From contig WPDH01000223.1 in NCBI GenBank assembly GCA_019137255.1, positions 1 through 64,000 on the forward strand: a stretch of 64,000 nt of DNA. Reading direction: 5' to 3'. The number at the start of each line of letters is the position of its first letter. Position 1 is the first letter of the stretch. The notes under the pieces are model-generated. The model did not search any database. It was not told where the DNA came from and saw only the letters and a list, made by a program, of their open reading frames with translations. This document shows positions 44,401 through 58,501 of the stretch, in pieces. A program made the position numbers and the translations under genes. This DNA is from Corinectria fuckeliana (taxonomy: Eukaryota; Ascomycota; Sordariomycetes; Hypocreales; Nectriaceae).

Positions 44401-47400
44401 AGATAGAGCTAGTAGCAGGTTTTAGCTCTTCTAGAGAATTAATAATAAGTGTTTTTAGTAATATAGTAGTAAGATATATATTTGCTAGTTAAGTTAGTAA
44501 TTATTATAAAATATAAAGTGATATTATATATATAAGCTAAAAATTATAAAAACCTAGGTTTTTATAGTAGTATATAGTGTAAGAATAAAATTAAGATTAT
44601 TAGATATATTACTAAAGGTGTAAACTATATATTAAAATATAAAAAAGTTTTATAAAATAATTTATTAGCTAAAAAGCATAAAAGAACTATATCTGCTAAT
44701 TCTTATAATAAACACCTAGATAATATTTATTATCTTAATTTTATAGATAAATATATATATCACCTTATACTATAATCTACTATAGTAAAATATAGTAAAT
44801 ATAAAAAGCTATTATAAAATATAAGTATATCTTATACACTCTTAAAAGATCTGTTATATAAAGAGGCATATTATAAATTATTACTAGCCTCTTCTCTTAG
44901 AAAATTCACCTAAGTTATAAATATATTAGAATACTAGCCTTAAAATAATACTAATTAGTCTTATCTAGTTGTTTTTATTAATATACTTACTAGTATAATT
45001 ATAGAGAACTTTATACTTATTATAATAAAACCTAAATTTATTATAGTTATTAGTTTTATTATTAATCTTACTATCCTACTAGCTATTATTCTTATTCTTA
45101 TATTTACTATTATTACTCTTTTAGTATCTACTATTATATCTAGTTTTATATTATAGCTTATATTAGTTATTATAATAGTTATTATTAGGGTTATTATTAT
45201 TATTATTAAGGTCTTACTTGTTAGTAAGCTTATAAGGTTTTTTATGCTTTTTTCTTTTAGTATTCTTATATTTTATAGTAGCTTTAATAAGTATTAGCTA
45301 TAGTAGAGTTAGAGACTTATCTTTAGGATACTTATCTCTAGAAGAAAAATTACTACTAATATTTATATATTTATCACTCTATTTATTATACCTCTCCTAA
45401 GAGTCTTAATTCTTAGATAAGTTATTCTTAGTAAGAGCTTTTATAATTATAGAGATATATAGATTTAGGTTATTATTAAAGATAGATTTATCCTTTTTTA
45501 TAGATATATATTTCTTTTTTTTCTGTTTTAGTATTATCTTAATATTCTTACTATATAGGATTATAGACTTAAGTTTTATTATTTTAAACAGTTAAGAGAG
45601 TTAGGCCTAAATAGTCTTCTTAGAGAATTATTTAGAACTATTATTAGTATTATAATTATTACTATTAACTAAGACTTTTTTATTACTTAGGTTAATATTT
45701 TGTTTAATATAATAGCTAAAGTTACACTAGATAACTATATATAGTTAGTAAAAGCTTATTTTATAGTAAAAATAAGATAAAGTACTTTTATACTAAGCTT
45801 TAAGCTTAGGCTTTAACTTATCTAGGCTAATATAGTTATTTATAAATTTAGCTATAGTTATAAAATCTTTAAGAGTAAACCTCTCCTTTAAGTGCTTATA
45901 GATTTATTTAAGATTTATCTCTTCTTATAGTATAAGAGATATCTTATAAAGCTCTATAAGATAACTTTATATTACTAGTAAGAAATAGCACTTAAACTTA
46001 TAATATTAAATTAATATACCCTAAAGTTTTTTAGTATTATACTTTTTTATATTACTATATTATTACTAAACTTATACTAAGCTTCTTAAATAATCTTCTT
46101 TTTATTATAATTAATTAAGCTATTAAAGTAGTATAAGATTAGGATATCCTCTAGGTTATAGTTAAAGTAATATAAGAATATAACTTAGTAGCTTAGCTTA
46201 AATTTATTAAAGGTTACTTAGATATTATTTGTCTACTAAGCTTACTTATATTTTTAGTAGTAATATCTAAGAGAAGTATTCTTTAGGGCTTTAATAGTAC
46301 TTTTCCTAGTTATAATAACTATATCTACCTTATAAAAAGTTAGCTACTAGTATTATTATATATTAAGAGAGATATAAAGTTAATTTATCTTAATATAGTT
46401 AAGATACTAATACTTACTCTTGCCTAAGTAGTATCTCTTTTATATATAGTTACTTTTTATTACTATAAAGTATAAGTAATAAGAAGTATAGTAATTATAA
46501 AAATATACTTAGTAAGAGCTTTAAGTCTAGTAGTATAATATAGCCTAAAGCTAGCTTGCTATTATTTGCTTAAGTAGTAGACTAAGTACTATTTTTAAAA
46601 CCTAGTAGTAATATTATATAAGAAGTCTTAGTAGTATCTTATTTTTAAGAGTTAAGAGAGTGTTCTTTATATTACTTTCTTAGCTTGTCTTATTAGCTCT
46701 TAGGGTGTTAGTACTTCTAACTTTATAATTTTACTATAATAAATAAAAGATTTATAAGATTATAGCTAAGGAGAAACAGATTTAATAAAAGGCTAAAAGA
46801 GCTAGAGATTTATAATTTAGATTATAGTATATAATTCTAGATAATATAAGGTTATAAATTCTTAGCAGGCTAGGTAGTAAAATTAAAGTTTATTAAAGTA
46901 TATATAGCTATACTAAGTAATATAAGCAGGGTAGGTACTTCTTATTATTAGGTAACTTAGTGATTTTATATTTTAAGGCTTATAATAATTTCTATATATA
47001 CTATAAGAGACTTATAGTAAATAAGATAAATAAGATAAAAACAGTTTAGCTAGATTATAATATAGTAAGAATATTCTTTCTTATATATTATATGCTAAAA
47101 CTAATAATTATATAAATATATCTATTTAAAATAAAAACTAGCTGCTTATCTTAATACTTAGGCGAGATAACCTTACTATATTTAAGAGTTAGGCAGCTAA
47201 GGTGGGTATTATAAAGGAGAAAGTACTTTACCTCTCCTAAAAGAAGCTATTAAAAAGGTGAAAGACTAGAGATTATAACCTATAAGAAGAAAAGAATAAA
47301 CTATCTTAGCCTATAAAAATAAATATAGTTACTTTATAAAACCTAATACTATTAAGTAAAGCTATTAGTATAAATATTAATAAATAGCTAGACTTAGCTA

Positions 47401-49106
47401 ATCTTAGGTTATTATCTTAGTAAGACTTTATAATATCTAACTTAAAGAGTATTACTAAAGTAGATAATATTTAAACTTAGTATTATAAAACTAAGTCTAA
47501 GATAGAGAGTATCTTTAGGCGAGTAAACTAAATAATTTAAGCTACTACTAATCCTCTTAATAATAATATAAGAACTTTAAACCTAAGCTATAAGTCTTAA
47601 GATATAATAATAAATATAGCTAACTAAGAATTTTATATCTTATATGCTAATAGCCTTCTAATTTGCAATAAGAAATTTAGCTATATTAACTTAATACCAC
47701 TTAATAATAATATCAGATTTAATTTTAAGTTAAGTAAGCCTAATAATACTAATAAGACTGCTAAGTTTATAATACTAAATATAATATTAGAAACACTTAT
47801 AATAGCTTATAATCTAGTATAAATACTCCCTAAGGATCTAATAAGTAATATTTCTTAGCCCTTAAAAGATCTAATACTTTTATTATTTAAGACAGCTCTT
47901 ATTATCTAAGAGTAATAGTATACTATATCTTAAGAAGAATACTACTAACTTATTAAAATTCTCTAGCTTGTTAGTAATATAAAAAAACTTAAAAGCCTTA
48001 TAAAATATAAAGATACTCTAAGCTACTATTTTAACTAAAGTTTACCTCTTATCTTACTTTATTATTATATTATATTACTTAACCTAGTAGTACTCTTATC
48101 TAAAAGTAAACTTAAAGAAGATATATTAGTTTTTAACCTTAAATTATTTCTTAAAGTGTTTCTTAACTCTAAAATAAATATAAATAAGATTTATTATAGT
48201 TTTACTTAGTATATAAATAGTTATATTTTAAACCTATAAGAAGTAACCTAGTAGGGTTAGTCTATTAGGATAATATTAGGATATTATATCTAAGATAATA
48301 TAAAGAAACTAATTTAGCTATTAGATTTTATCTAATAGATATAATAAAATAGTATAAAGTAGTAACTAGGCTAAGTGATTTAGTATAGTCTTAACTATAT
48401 AAATAATATAAAAGTAGCTAGTACTATAAGATATAAGATACTTAAAGTCTAAGAGGTTTATTTTATAAGAGTACTTTCTAAATATGCTTAAGACTTAAGC
48501 TACTAGGCTAGGTTTTTATAACTTAGTAATAAGTAAGAAAAGCTTATTATCTTCTCTAATATTATACACCTAATTAAACCTAGTTATATTTAAGAATACC
48601 TTAATACTTATCTTAACTATAAATTTAACTTAACTGCTATTATAAGCTTAGCACTTAGTTATTATTTCACAGTTTGCTATTTTTTTAGTAAAGTATATAG
48701 TTACTTTTAACTAATAATAATTATAAGCCCCTTTTAAGCAGAAAAAGAGATTATAATATACTTATACTAGTATCTAAAAATATACTTTACTAATACTTTT
48801 ATAATCTCGCTTTTATTCTTACTTTTTATTAATACTTTTAGTCTTTACTAAAATATATACTAATCTATTATAAGGTTTTACTTAATACCCTAGTTTCTTA
48901 ATAAGAGACTTTAAAATAAGTAAAAGAGTTTAATCTCTCTTACTTTTAGCCTCTTTAGATTAAAGTTTATAAATATTATTAAATACTTAGCTTTTCTTAC
49001 TAGGTTAGATAAAAATATTAAGCTTACTATTAGTAGTAAGTAAAAGCTTTTTATTTACTTATTTATTAATTATATTATTAGTAATATACTCTTATAGTAA
49101 CTGCTC
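41471..49106. repeat. Left part of the AT block, unidentified repeat relics
   Basis: 7.6 kb of extreme AT content with no frame longer than a few dozen codons. I could not identify a conserved transposon motif on either strand. The degradation looks heavier than in the LTR element to its right. Confidence 0.55.
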
Positions 49107-49490
49107 TATTATGAAATAAGCTAGACAGAGAGCTATTACTATCTGACAACAGCTTAGGCTATAACTCTAGAGAGAGCTACTAAAAAGTAGCTATAATAAA
49201 AAGAGAAATCTCTTACTAATTAGGCTAGGAATTATCCTAGGAAATCTCAGGACAGTCCTAGAGAAATTCTAAGACCTATCTAGAGATTTCCTAGGGAGTA
49301 ACTAGAGAGTGCTCTAAGACTTCCCCCTATATAAAGGGAAAGATAGTCACTAGAATAGATAGAAGAATTATAATCTTATTATCTTACTATCTTACTCTTA
49401 AGCTTTAGGTATCTTAATCACACAAGTAGGGATTCTTCCTCTTAGTGGTATTTACTTTATATATCTCCTAATATAGTTAATTTTATATTA
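49107..49490 (+). repeat. 5' LTR (384 bp)
   Basis: It is the same length as the 3' LTR and aligns to it without gaps. I count about 34 differences, all transitions. A TATATAAAG core promoter (49328-49336) is kept in both copies. Confidence 0.85.
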
Positions 49491-52400
49491 AATAGTAGTA
49501 ATTATATTACCTATACTTACACACCTTCTAAATAGCTCTTAACTTTTATCTTAGTTAGAAACTCCTAAAAGCTTACTAAGAAATCTCTAGTTACTAAGAA
49601 CTCTTCTCCCCTAAGGTAATTAACTTAATTAACAAGAAAGATAATATATAAGTATAAGAATATTACTTCTAGGAATAATATTAGCAGTTAGAACTCGCTT
49701 ACCTATTTCTTTTATATGTTACCTCTAGACCTAACCCTAAAGAAGTAGCTAAGTCTTTTATATACCTCTTAATATAAAAGTTAAAACTATATACTAGAAT
49801 TAAGAAGGTAATTATAAGATAGTTAAAATCTAAGAAATAAGTATATAACTAAAAAGAACTTTATTACTACCTAACTAGATAGAAATACTAATATTTATTA
49901 CCACCCCTAAATATCTTCTAACCACCTATAAGCTTCTTAGAAATAACCAGCTTAACCCCCTCTAGGACCTTTCCTATTTTACCACAACTATCTCTTCCTA
50001 CCTAGTAACTAATAGCTAACCTAGTTAATAACAATCTCGCCTAACAGCTTTACAACTAGGATATTAAAGATAAACTAAGATCCTAATCTGCTAACCTGTT
50101 AAACCTACTATAAATCCTAGCCTAATAACACTTTAGAGATACCCTCCTTCTAACAACTAGTCTATAAAATAAACTAGCCCTTATAGAGTTTAACTTAACC
50201 TTCTAACTAAACAAAAGTAAGAAACCCACAATAGTAGATTAATAACCCCTAGCTCTAATAGTTAAGATACTAACAGAATTAGCCCTAAGCATAAACAATC
50301 TGCTAGAATATCTAATAGTATAGAGAACTCTTATTACTATAAAAGACTTATATAACCTTCTCAGCTAGATATAAATAAACACTATCTTAGTGTTATATAT
50401 TTAGTTCTAAGTAGAAAAAGTAGGAAAGTTCTAACTAGTAGATACTTATAATAAATCTTTTAATAATATAAAGCTAGATAATAAGAACCTTATCTAGAGA
50501 AGTACCTTCTGCTTTATTAATTCCTTAGAATAATATGCGGCATAAAGACTAGAATATAAAGTAGTACTAGTTTAGAATATACTATACCTACTTCTTAGAT
50601 TAGCTCTAAACTAGTATACTAGTAACCTAACTAACAACTAATAAGTAGTACTCTAAAATAGTTATAAGAGAATTAGTATATAGATTAATCTAATTTAGAC
50701 CTGCTTTAAAACCTGACTAGAAGTTATAATAAACACTTTATAAAAGGAGAAATTCACTATTTAAGATATTACTAACTAAGTTAACTTCTAGAATTAGATA
50801 TCTAGAGTTAAATATATAGTATATACTATTAGATACCTACTTAATCACCTTACTAACTTAGTCTTTAATAAGCTTAATATTTACCTCTAAGAAGTTATAA
50901 GCTACCTAGCTTCTTACTAGTCTATTAATAACTAGGCAGATATAAATAAGCTTTATATACTAAACTTTTATATCTATATAACAGCAGAAAGTTAAAGCCA
51001 CCTTCTTAGGGGAAAGTATTACACCCTAATAAGAAACTAAGCTAGTATAGCCACCTAGAAACTAAGAATAATATACTCTTAAACCCCGTGTAGTAATATA
51101 GCTAGACTAACCTTATAGACAGGTAATAATAGAAGCCTCCCTCTATAGTAGAATAACTATTAGTAGGGATAAGTATATATACTCTTACTTATGCCCCTAG
51201 AAGTATAAAATAATATACTAACCTAAAATTAAGTCTGGTTTATATTACCCCTGCTAGTAAGAAACATAACAGCTGCTAAAACCCTAACCTAGAATATAGC
51301 CCTACTACTAGCCTTAGCTCTCCACCTTATAATTATATACTTAAGGTAACTTAGCAGCAGGAATATAAGCACTTAAATATTTTATATATTTAATAATATC
51401 TAGCTAGATAAGCTTAGAGGGTACTATATTTCCTAAGAATAAATATAAGTATTCTTCGCTAGAAAAGAACTATAAAACTTAGAAGAAGCAGCCTATATAA
51501 TAACAAGATAATATAATACTAATATAAACAAACTATAAGATAACCTAGAATCTTTATATACTATACTAGAGGTATATAGATTTATCTAGAAAACTATAAA
51601 AAGCTAGAATAGTATTAAGAAATTTATCTTAGATATTAATAACTACTGCCTAGTTTTACTATAAGACTTAGTCTATCTTGCTTATAAGCCTAAGCGGATC
51701 TCTACTATTATTAAGTGTATACTATAAGGTGAGAAACTAAACCTATAGCACCTCTTAAAGTATAGCTATATATAAGTATAAGTGAAAGCCTCTCTAGCTA
51801 GAACTAAACAATAAGAGATCTATATAGATATAAGTATAATATACTTAGTAGTTAGTTATAAGATACTTTAGTTCTTCTTAAATATAACTTTTACTAGAGA
51901 ATATTAAGCTAAGCTTAGTAGTATAAGCTAGAATAAGACAGAAGGATAGGTAATATTTATAGCATACTTATTAGGCTATTAGGCAGGAGAACATATAGTA
52001 GTAAAGGTCTATATTAGAGCTTAGGTTATACTAGAACTATTAGCAGGACTGCTTTTAGGCTAAGAATTTAATACTACCTATAGAGTGGATATTATTAATA
52101 CCTAGCAGAAAGTATAAATAAGTATAGCTAATAGGCTATACTTGCCTACCTTAGTATATATTTATATAAGACTCTGTAAATACCTAGTGAAAAGTGATAT
52201 ATATATTATAATCCCTCCTAAAAGTAGTAAAGCAGTATAGGTAAGTATACTAGGTATCCTAAGGGGCTAAGACTTTCTTCTTAACCTATAAAGTTAAGAT
52301 ATTATTAGAGCTATTATAAGACAGCCTAAAGCAGTCTTTATAATAAATAATAGGTAAAAGCTATTAATAATCTAAAAAAACTAACAACTAGGTATTCTTA

Positions 52401-53160
52401 AACTAGTTGAAAATAAGAACTTTATTAAAAAAGCTAACTAGGGTAACCTACTTACTAAACATAAAGATATAGTATTAACAACCTGTAAGCTTAAACACTT
52501 AACCTAAGAAGCTATAACTTTAGCTAATAAGAAACCTAACTAGAAACCTAGCATAAGGTTCTAAAATGCTAGTCTAGACCTAAATACTAAGCTAGGTATA
52601 TCTAGAGATAAGACCCTCCTAGAAGTTAAAATAGTAAAGAGAGTGAGAATCTATAATAACTAAACCAGCTTTATATAATAAGTCTAGGGTTTTACACAGA
52701 AATACGCTAGTATTTAGGCTAACTAAGAGGAAATAGTAGTACCTAAGTATAAGCAGATAAAGGTACTTTTAGCAGATAACTAGCACTAATAAAAGCTAGA
52801 ATTATAACCTTACCTGCTAAGAAAAAAAAGAAGAGACTTTTTAGATATTATATTTAACTAACTATATAATTAAGAACAAATAGAGTGGGTTATAAAACTA
52901 ACACTATTTATAAGCCCTGTCTTTATAGTATAACAAATAGTAGCTAGCAAAAAGAAAGAATATATAGTAGTAAACCTATAAGCTCTAAATAATATAACAA
53001 TTTTAGATGCTTACCTAATACTCTTATAAGAGGATATTCTTAGTAAACTCTAAGAGAAATAACATATTAGTATTATTAATACCTAGTTATTTTTTCACTA
53101 GTTTCTAGTATATCTTAAACACTAAGATCACTTTATAGTAGTTAGCCACTAAGAATTAGA

Positions 53161-53317
53161 GTAATCTAAGGTAGCCCTAATAAGATTTAAGAACTTCCTA
53201 GTATATATCTAACAGTTTATAGACTAGCTACTCTAACTATACTAGGCTTTTACTATAGCATTTATTAATAATATTATTATTTTCTCTAATAATAATATAA
53301 AACACCTAGGGTATCTT
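53161..53317 (+). pseudogene. Reverse transcriptase relic (Ty3/Gypsy)
   Basis: In the frame starting at 53258 the sequence reads AFINNIIIFSNNNIKHLG. This matches the Gypsy RT active-site region of the (Y/F)xDDIIIFS type with the catalytic Asp codons changed to Asn (G-to-A). Upstream, a segment reading like IRFKNFLVYI-stop-QFID corresponds to the usual PFGLxNAPxxFQxFID block with Trp/Gln codons turned into stops. The catalytic DD is lost, so no activity is possible. Confidence 0.7.
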
Positions 53318-54679
53318 TAAATAATCTTTCAGCTATTTTAGGAAAAGAATATTACCCTCTTAGCTAAGAAAGCCTTTTTAAGCTACCTATTAGTCTAATT
53401 ACTTAGATTCTAAGTAGATAGGCTAAGCCTATTTAACACCTAAGAACAGGTAGTAGCCTTAAGAAATATTAAATTCCTAACAAATTTACTTTAACTTAAG
53501 AAATAGATTAGTATAGTTAGATAGCTATAGTACTTAATCTTAAGATTTGCTAAAGCTATTAAACTACTACAGGCTAGGAAAACTAGTATACTTATAAAAG
53601 AATATAAATTAGGCGAATTAGTAATAGGTTAGAGACAGGTTAGCTATATAACCTAAGCTAAGTTCACTCTAACCCCTAAAGAAATTAATAGTTTCTATAA
53701 GGTTATAAACAGGCTAGTAAACACTAAATTACTTTATCACTTTAACCTAAATATAAAACTATTTATCTAGCCTAATATATTAAAAGAATAAAAAATAGAA
53801 GGTATAATATATTACCTAGACCTAAAATACACCTAGGATTAAGTTAGTAAAATCCTATCTATAGTTATACACCCTATTATATACCTCAGCTAGGCCTTAT
53901 ATAATACTAAGAAAAACTACTAGCTAATAGAAATAAAAATAATATACCTAGTCTAGATATACTAGAAAGCCTAAATAATAATCTAGTTAACATAAAAAGA
54001 TAAAATAATTATACTTACTAACTACTCTACTATCTACACTCTAGTTTGCTAGAAATTAGCATTTATTAGCACCCTATAAAATAATAATTATCTCACCCTA
54101 GCTTTATAATATCTTAGCTAGTACCTATTAGATATTTAACACATCTTAGGACTAACTAATATAATACTAGATACACTCTTAAGGCTTCTAAGCTAAGAAG
54201 ATACATAAGATAGCACTAAGAAAGACAAACTAGACTGCCTTTAGGAAGAGGAGAAACCAGTTATTTATGCCTTTTACTTTGTAGAAGCTAGCATATAAAC
54301 CAGTTTACACTAGGAAATTATTAACTAGTATCCTAAGAAAGCAAAATAGGTAGCAATTCTAACACAGCTTAGCAAAAAAGACAAGATCTTAAGGCTTCCC
54401 TTCTTTTAGCAAAACAGACTTATCTACCTGTGAGAGCATAATAGATACTAACAGCTATACTTACCTATAAATATAAGCTAGAAAGTTATTTAAGATAATT
54501 ATAAGCAGAACTTTCACCTAAGAGAGGTATAATCCTAGTAGAACTTATTAAGTTCTTTTATAATAACCAACCTACACTAAGAAATCTAAGCAGTATAAGA
54601 TAAATATAATATATATAGTAGAAACCTTACTAACCACTAGAAACTACTAGGCTAACTAATACCTATCTAGAGCCCTCTA

Positions 54680-54727
54680 ATCCTATTTCACATAATCATA
54701 ATAGACTTTATTATAAGGCTACTAGTT
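54680..54727 (+). pseudogene. Integrase core relic
   Basis: The frame reads ILFHIIIIDFIIRLLV, resembling the start of the Gypsy integrase core (PxHxIxxDFIxxLP), where the Asp is the first catalytic residue. It lies ~1.4 kb downstream of the RT relic. The surrounding sequence is interrupted by many stops. Confidence 0.6.
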
Positions 54728-56199
54728 ATAAAAGCTAAAAGAATACTATAGCTAAACCTAGAAAAGCAGTTTTTTAACTGCTTACTAACTATTACCTATA
54801 AGTAGTATTAGATATACCTACTTATACTAAGAAACAATTAGTATATCACTAAAGACTAGATATAAGTATTATTTATAGAACTAATATAATACAACTAGGG
54901 AATCCTATATAGTATTATATCTAACTAAGATATAAAGTTTATATTAGACTTCTAGTAAGGTTTATAAACAGCATTTAGAACTAAGCTTCTTATATTAATA
55001 GTATAGTATTTATAAACTAACAGAGCTATAAAAAGACAGAATTAGGTGGTAAAAGTAGCCCTCTAATATTTCACTAGCAACTTTCTAGGCTAGCCCTAGG
55101 TTCTAGCTCTTATCCCCCTCTAGTTTAGCCTAAACAACTTATATTTATTAACTATTAATATATCACTAAGTAAGCTAGTCACTAAGCAGTGCTTAAATAA
55201 TAGGCTATAATAGCTAGGAGATAAATCTAACACTTTTAATTAGGATATTCTTTATAATAAAGCTAAACTCACCCTAGCCTTTATATAAGTAGCTATAAAA
55301 CACTAGTATAACTAGAAACACCAGCTAGTAGAATATAAACTAGAGGACTAGGTCTAGTTAGAACTTTATAAGAAAGAATACACAGTAGTAAACAACTATA
55401 TAGAAAAACTAAAAGAGAAAAAAACTAAACTATATAAGATTCTTAAACAGATAGGAAACCTAGTATATAGACTTAAAATAAAAGACAACCTTAATATCCA
55501 CCTAGTGATATTAGTCACTTAACTTAAGCTAGTAGATAAACTAATTAGATAACTAGAAGCTATTCTAATAGAAGACTATAAGATAGAAAACTAGAGGGAT
55601 AAGTATAAACACTAGGAAGTTAATTAAGTAATTAGATTATAAATATAAAAGCAAGAAAAAAAAAAACTAAAGACTAAATATCTTATTATATAGAAAGAAT
55701 AGCTAAGTAACTATAACCTCTAGCTAGAAGAAGATACTATTAAAAGTAATAAGCTTATTATAGAATACTAGGCAAGAGAGTAATATAAAGTAGAACTTAC
55801 TAAGAAATAAAAACATAAGTATAGCAAGCTACAGCTAGTTATATAAGCAATAACTATACTAGTTAAAAAACAAACTAAGAACAATATAGTAGACTAGACA
55901 TATAATACTACTAAAGCCCCACACTAAAAGCGTAAAAGACTAAGAAAGAACCCTACACTATAAAATACTATAATATTAAGAGTGCCAGCTAAAAAGAGTC
56001 CTATTTAGAGAAATCCCAGGCTATAATAGTAGATCACCTAAGGTAATAGCCTAGCATATTTACCACCACCTTACTAAGAACACTACTAACAGCTACTACT
56101 AGCTAATAACAGGATATATAAGTAAGAAATTAACACTTTACAACCTAGCATACTATTTTCTTTTATTATTATTTTTCTTTATATATTACTATTTTTACT

Positions 56200-58117
56200 T
56201 CTTAGAGAAGAAGGCTATAACCTTATACTACTAACACACAGGAAATACCCTATAATACTAAATAAGAAGAATAAGTACTATTCTAAGTTCCCCTATTAAG
56301 TAATATATTTCTATCTAAAGACTAAGAGCTTCACTAGCTATTTAAGAACTAGCTTACCTAATATCCCCCCTGCCTTTAGTATAAAGAGTATTACTAAGCT
56401 ATACAGCTATATAGTAATAAACATAACCTTAGAGTGGCTAAAAGCTCTAACTAATACTATATTTAGATTAAGACCTTCCTGTAACACTATAGATATTTCT
56501 GCTAGCTTATATAAGCTAAAGGCTATAACCTTAACACTAGGTTTATAAACTAATAAAACTAGATATACTACTATAATAACCTAAACCACAATTAGTATAA
56601 AACCCTAAATAAAGCTATAAGTAAAGTTATAAGTAAAACAGTAAGTAAGACAGCTAGTAAACTAAGCATACTACTATAAGAAATATTATAATAGATATAA
56701 GAATAGAACAGGTAGTATTAGAGTGGTAGCTCTCTCTTAGCGGGAAATACTTACACTCCTGTTATAAGCTTTAATAATATAACTAGGCTAACACAAACTA
56801 ATATTTATAAGCTAACTATATCTATTACTAGAAAAATTAAGGTCTTTATAATTCTCGCTAAAATACTTAAGTAAATTACTAAGATAACCTTTTAGTAGTT
56901 ACCTACCCTAATTAACAGAGCCTAGAAAGCTCTTAATAAGATTAGAGGATTAGTAGATAGCTATACTTATATTAACCTAGCATACTAGCTTTAGCCTAAT
57001 ATATAACAGGAAATTAACACTCTTATCAGCTTATCACTTAAACACACCTACTTTACTAACCCTATCCTAAGTACTCTAACCCGCAAACTAAAGTGTTAGC
57101 TCTTTATAATAGCCCTATTAGGGACTATAACCCCTTAAGGAAATTATAATAAAGATCTATTTATATTATAAAATATTATCACCCCCGCTAAATAAAGTGC
57201 TACTAACACACTTTTAGCAGCTATTAATAACAGTATAGTTACAACTCTATAATAAGTAATAGTAAGTATATAACTTAAGACTACTACTTTACGAAATAAT
57301 ATGCCTATTATCCTAGAAGCTATAATCTAGTAAGAAGAAGAAACTATACTAGTATAGTATATTTAGGCAGCTAACTAAGCTATCTAGTTTCTTAATATTA
57401 ACACAGCTAAATATTTCGCTAAATACTATCAGGTTTGCTATAAAATAATATAGTTAGACTACTTCTTATAATAGACAGCATAAATAGTAAGAATATCTCT
57501 AGAACTAGTAATCTGTCTTAATAACATACTATAGGTAATTAGCTTTCTAGATAATAATATAACTAAGCTAGCTAAGCAAATAGCATAATAGGAGTTCTTT
57601 TCCTACCTAGAAACCACTACTAAAGTAATTAAGACAGCACTATAGTTCTATAAGAAAGGTAAGTAAAACACAGCTAGGAGACCTATACTTATTACCCCTA
57701 CTAGCACTAAGCAAAATATATAGGCTATTAGCCTTCTAATAGCACTTTATACTACTAAGACCAGGAAATACTAACTTTACTAACCCACCCCTGCTAATAC
57801 TAAGAAACATAGTATACCCACTATAGCTATAAATTTAGAGAAGCTTATTAGAGAGGAATATAAGAGTATAACTAATAATATATATAAGAAGTTCCTAATA
57901 AACTAAATAGGCAAAGAAAATATAACAGATAAAAGAGCCTAATAGAGCTAGAAGATTTCTCCTAATATATAATAGTAAAACGTAAGGTAAGCGCCCTTAG
58001 ATCGAGAAAATCCTATATATAACTATTAATAAAACTCTTACTAGTGTGAGAAACAGCTTAGCTGTAATTAATATAGACGCACTAAGAATAGTATACTTTT
58101 CTTTTATTATAAGGATT
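56200..58117. other. Unassigned internal region of the retrotransposon
   Basis: About 1.9 kb lies between the end of the integrase/chromodomain-length region and the 3' LTR. It is less AT-extreme than the outer block and keeps short protein-like runs, but I recognise no domain. It may be an additional ORF, captured sequence or an insertion. Confidence 0.35.
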
Positions 58118-58501
58118 TATTACGAAATAAGCTAGATAGAGGGCTATTACTATCTAATAATAGCTTAGGCTATAACCCTAGAGAGGGCTACTAAAGAGTG
58201 GTTATAATAGGAAGAGAAATCTCCTACTAATTAGGCTGGGAATTATCCTAGGAAATCCTAGGATAGTCCTAGAGAAATCTTAAGACCTATCTAGAGATTT
58301 TCTAGGGAGTGACTAGAGAGTGCCTTAGAACTTCCCCCTATATAAAGGGAAAGATAGTCACTAGAATAGATAGAAGAATTATAATCTTATTATCTTACTA
58401 TCTTACTCTTAAGCTTTAGGTATCTTAATTATATAAGTAAGAATTCTTCCCCCTAGTAGTATTTACTTTATATATCTCCTAATATAGTTAATTTTATATT
58501 A
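58118..58501 (+). repeat. 3' LTR (384 bp)
   Basis: It pairs with the LTR at 49107-49490. A TATATAAAG core promoter starts at 58339. It ends in the same TTTTATATTA as the 5' LTR. Confidence 0.85.

Larger units (their letters stand above)
49107..58501 (+). mobile_element. Degraded Ty3/Gypsy LTR retrotransposon, full length (9.4 kb)
   Basis: Two 384-bp LTRs, 49107-49490 and 58118-58501, align end to end without gaps. The flanking 5-mers TGCTC (49102-49106) and TACTC (58502-58506) fit a target duplication with one G-to-A change. Internal relics on the plus strand are reverse transcriptase at ~53.2-53.3 kb and integrase at ~54.7 kb. Integrase after RT is the Ty3/Gypsy order. Stops fill every frame, so the copy is dead. 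About 2 kb of further sequence lies between the pol relics and the 3' LTR, longer than usual. The LTR start, TATTA, would be TGTTA before RIP. Confidence 0.85.
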
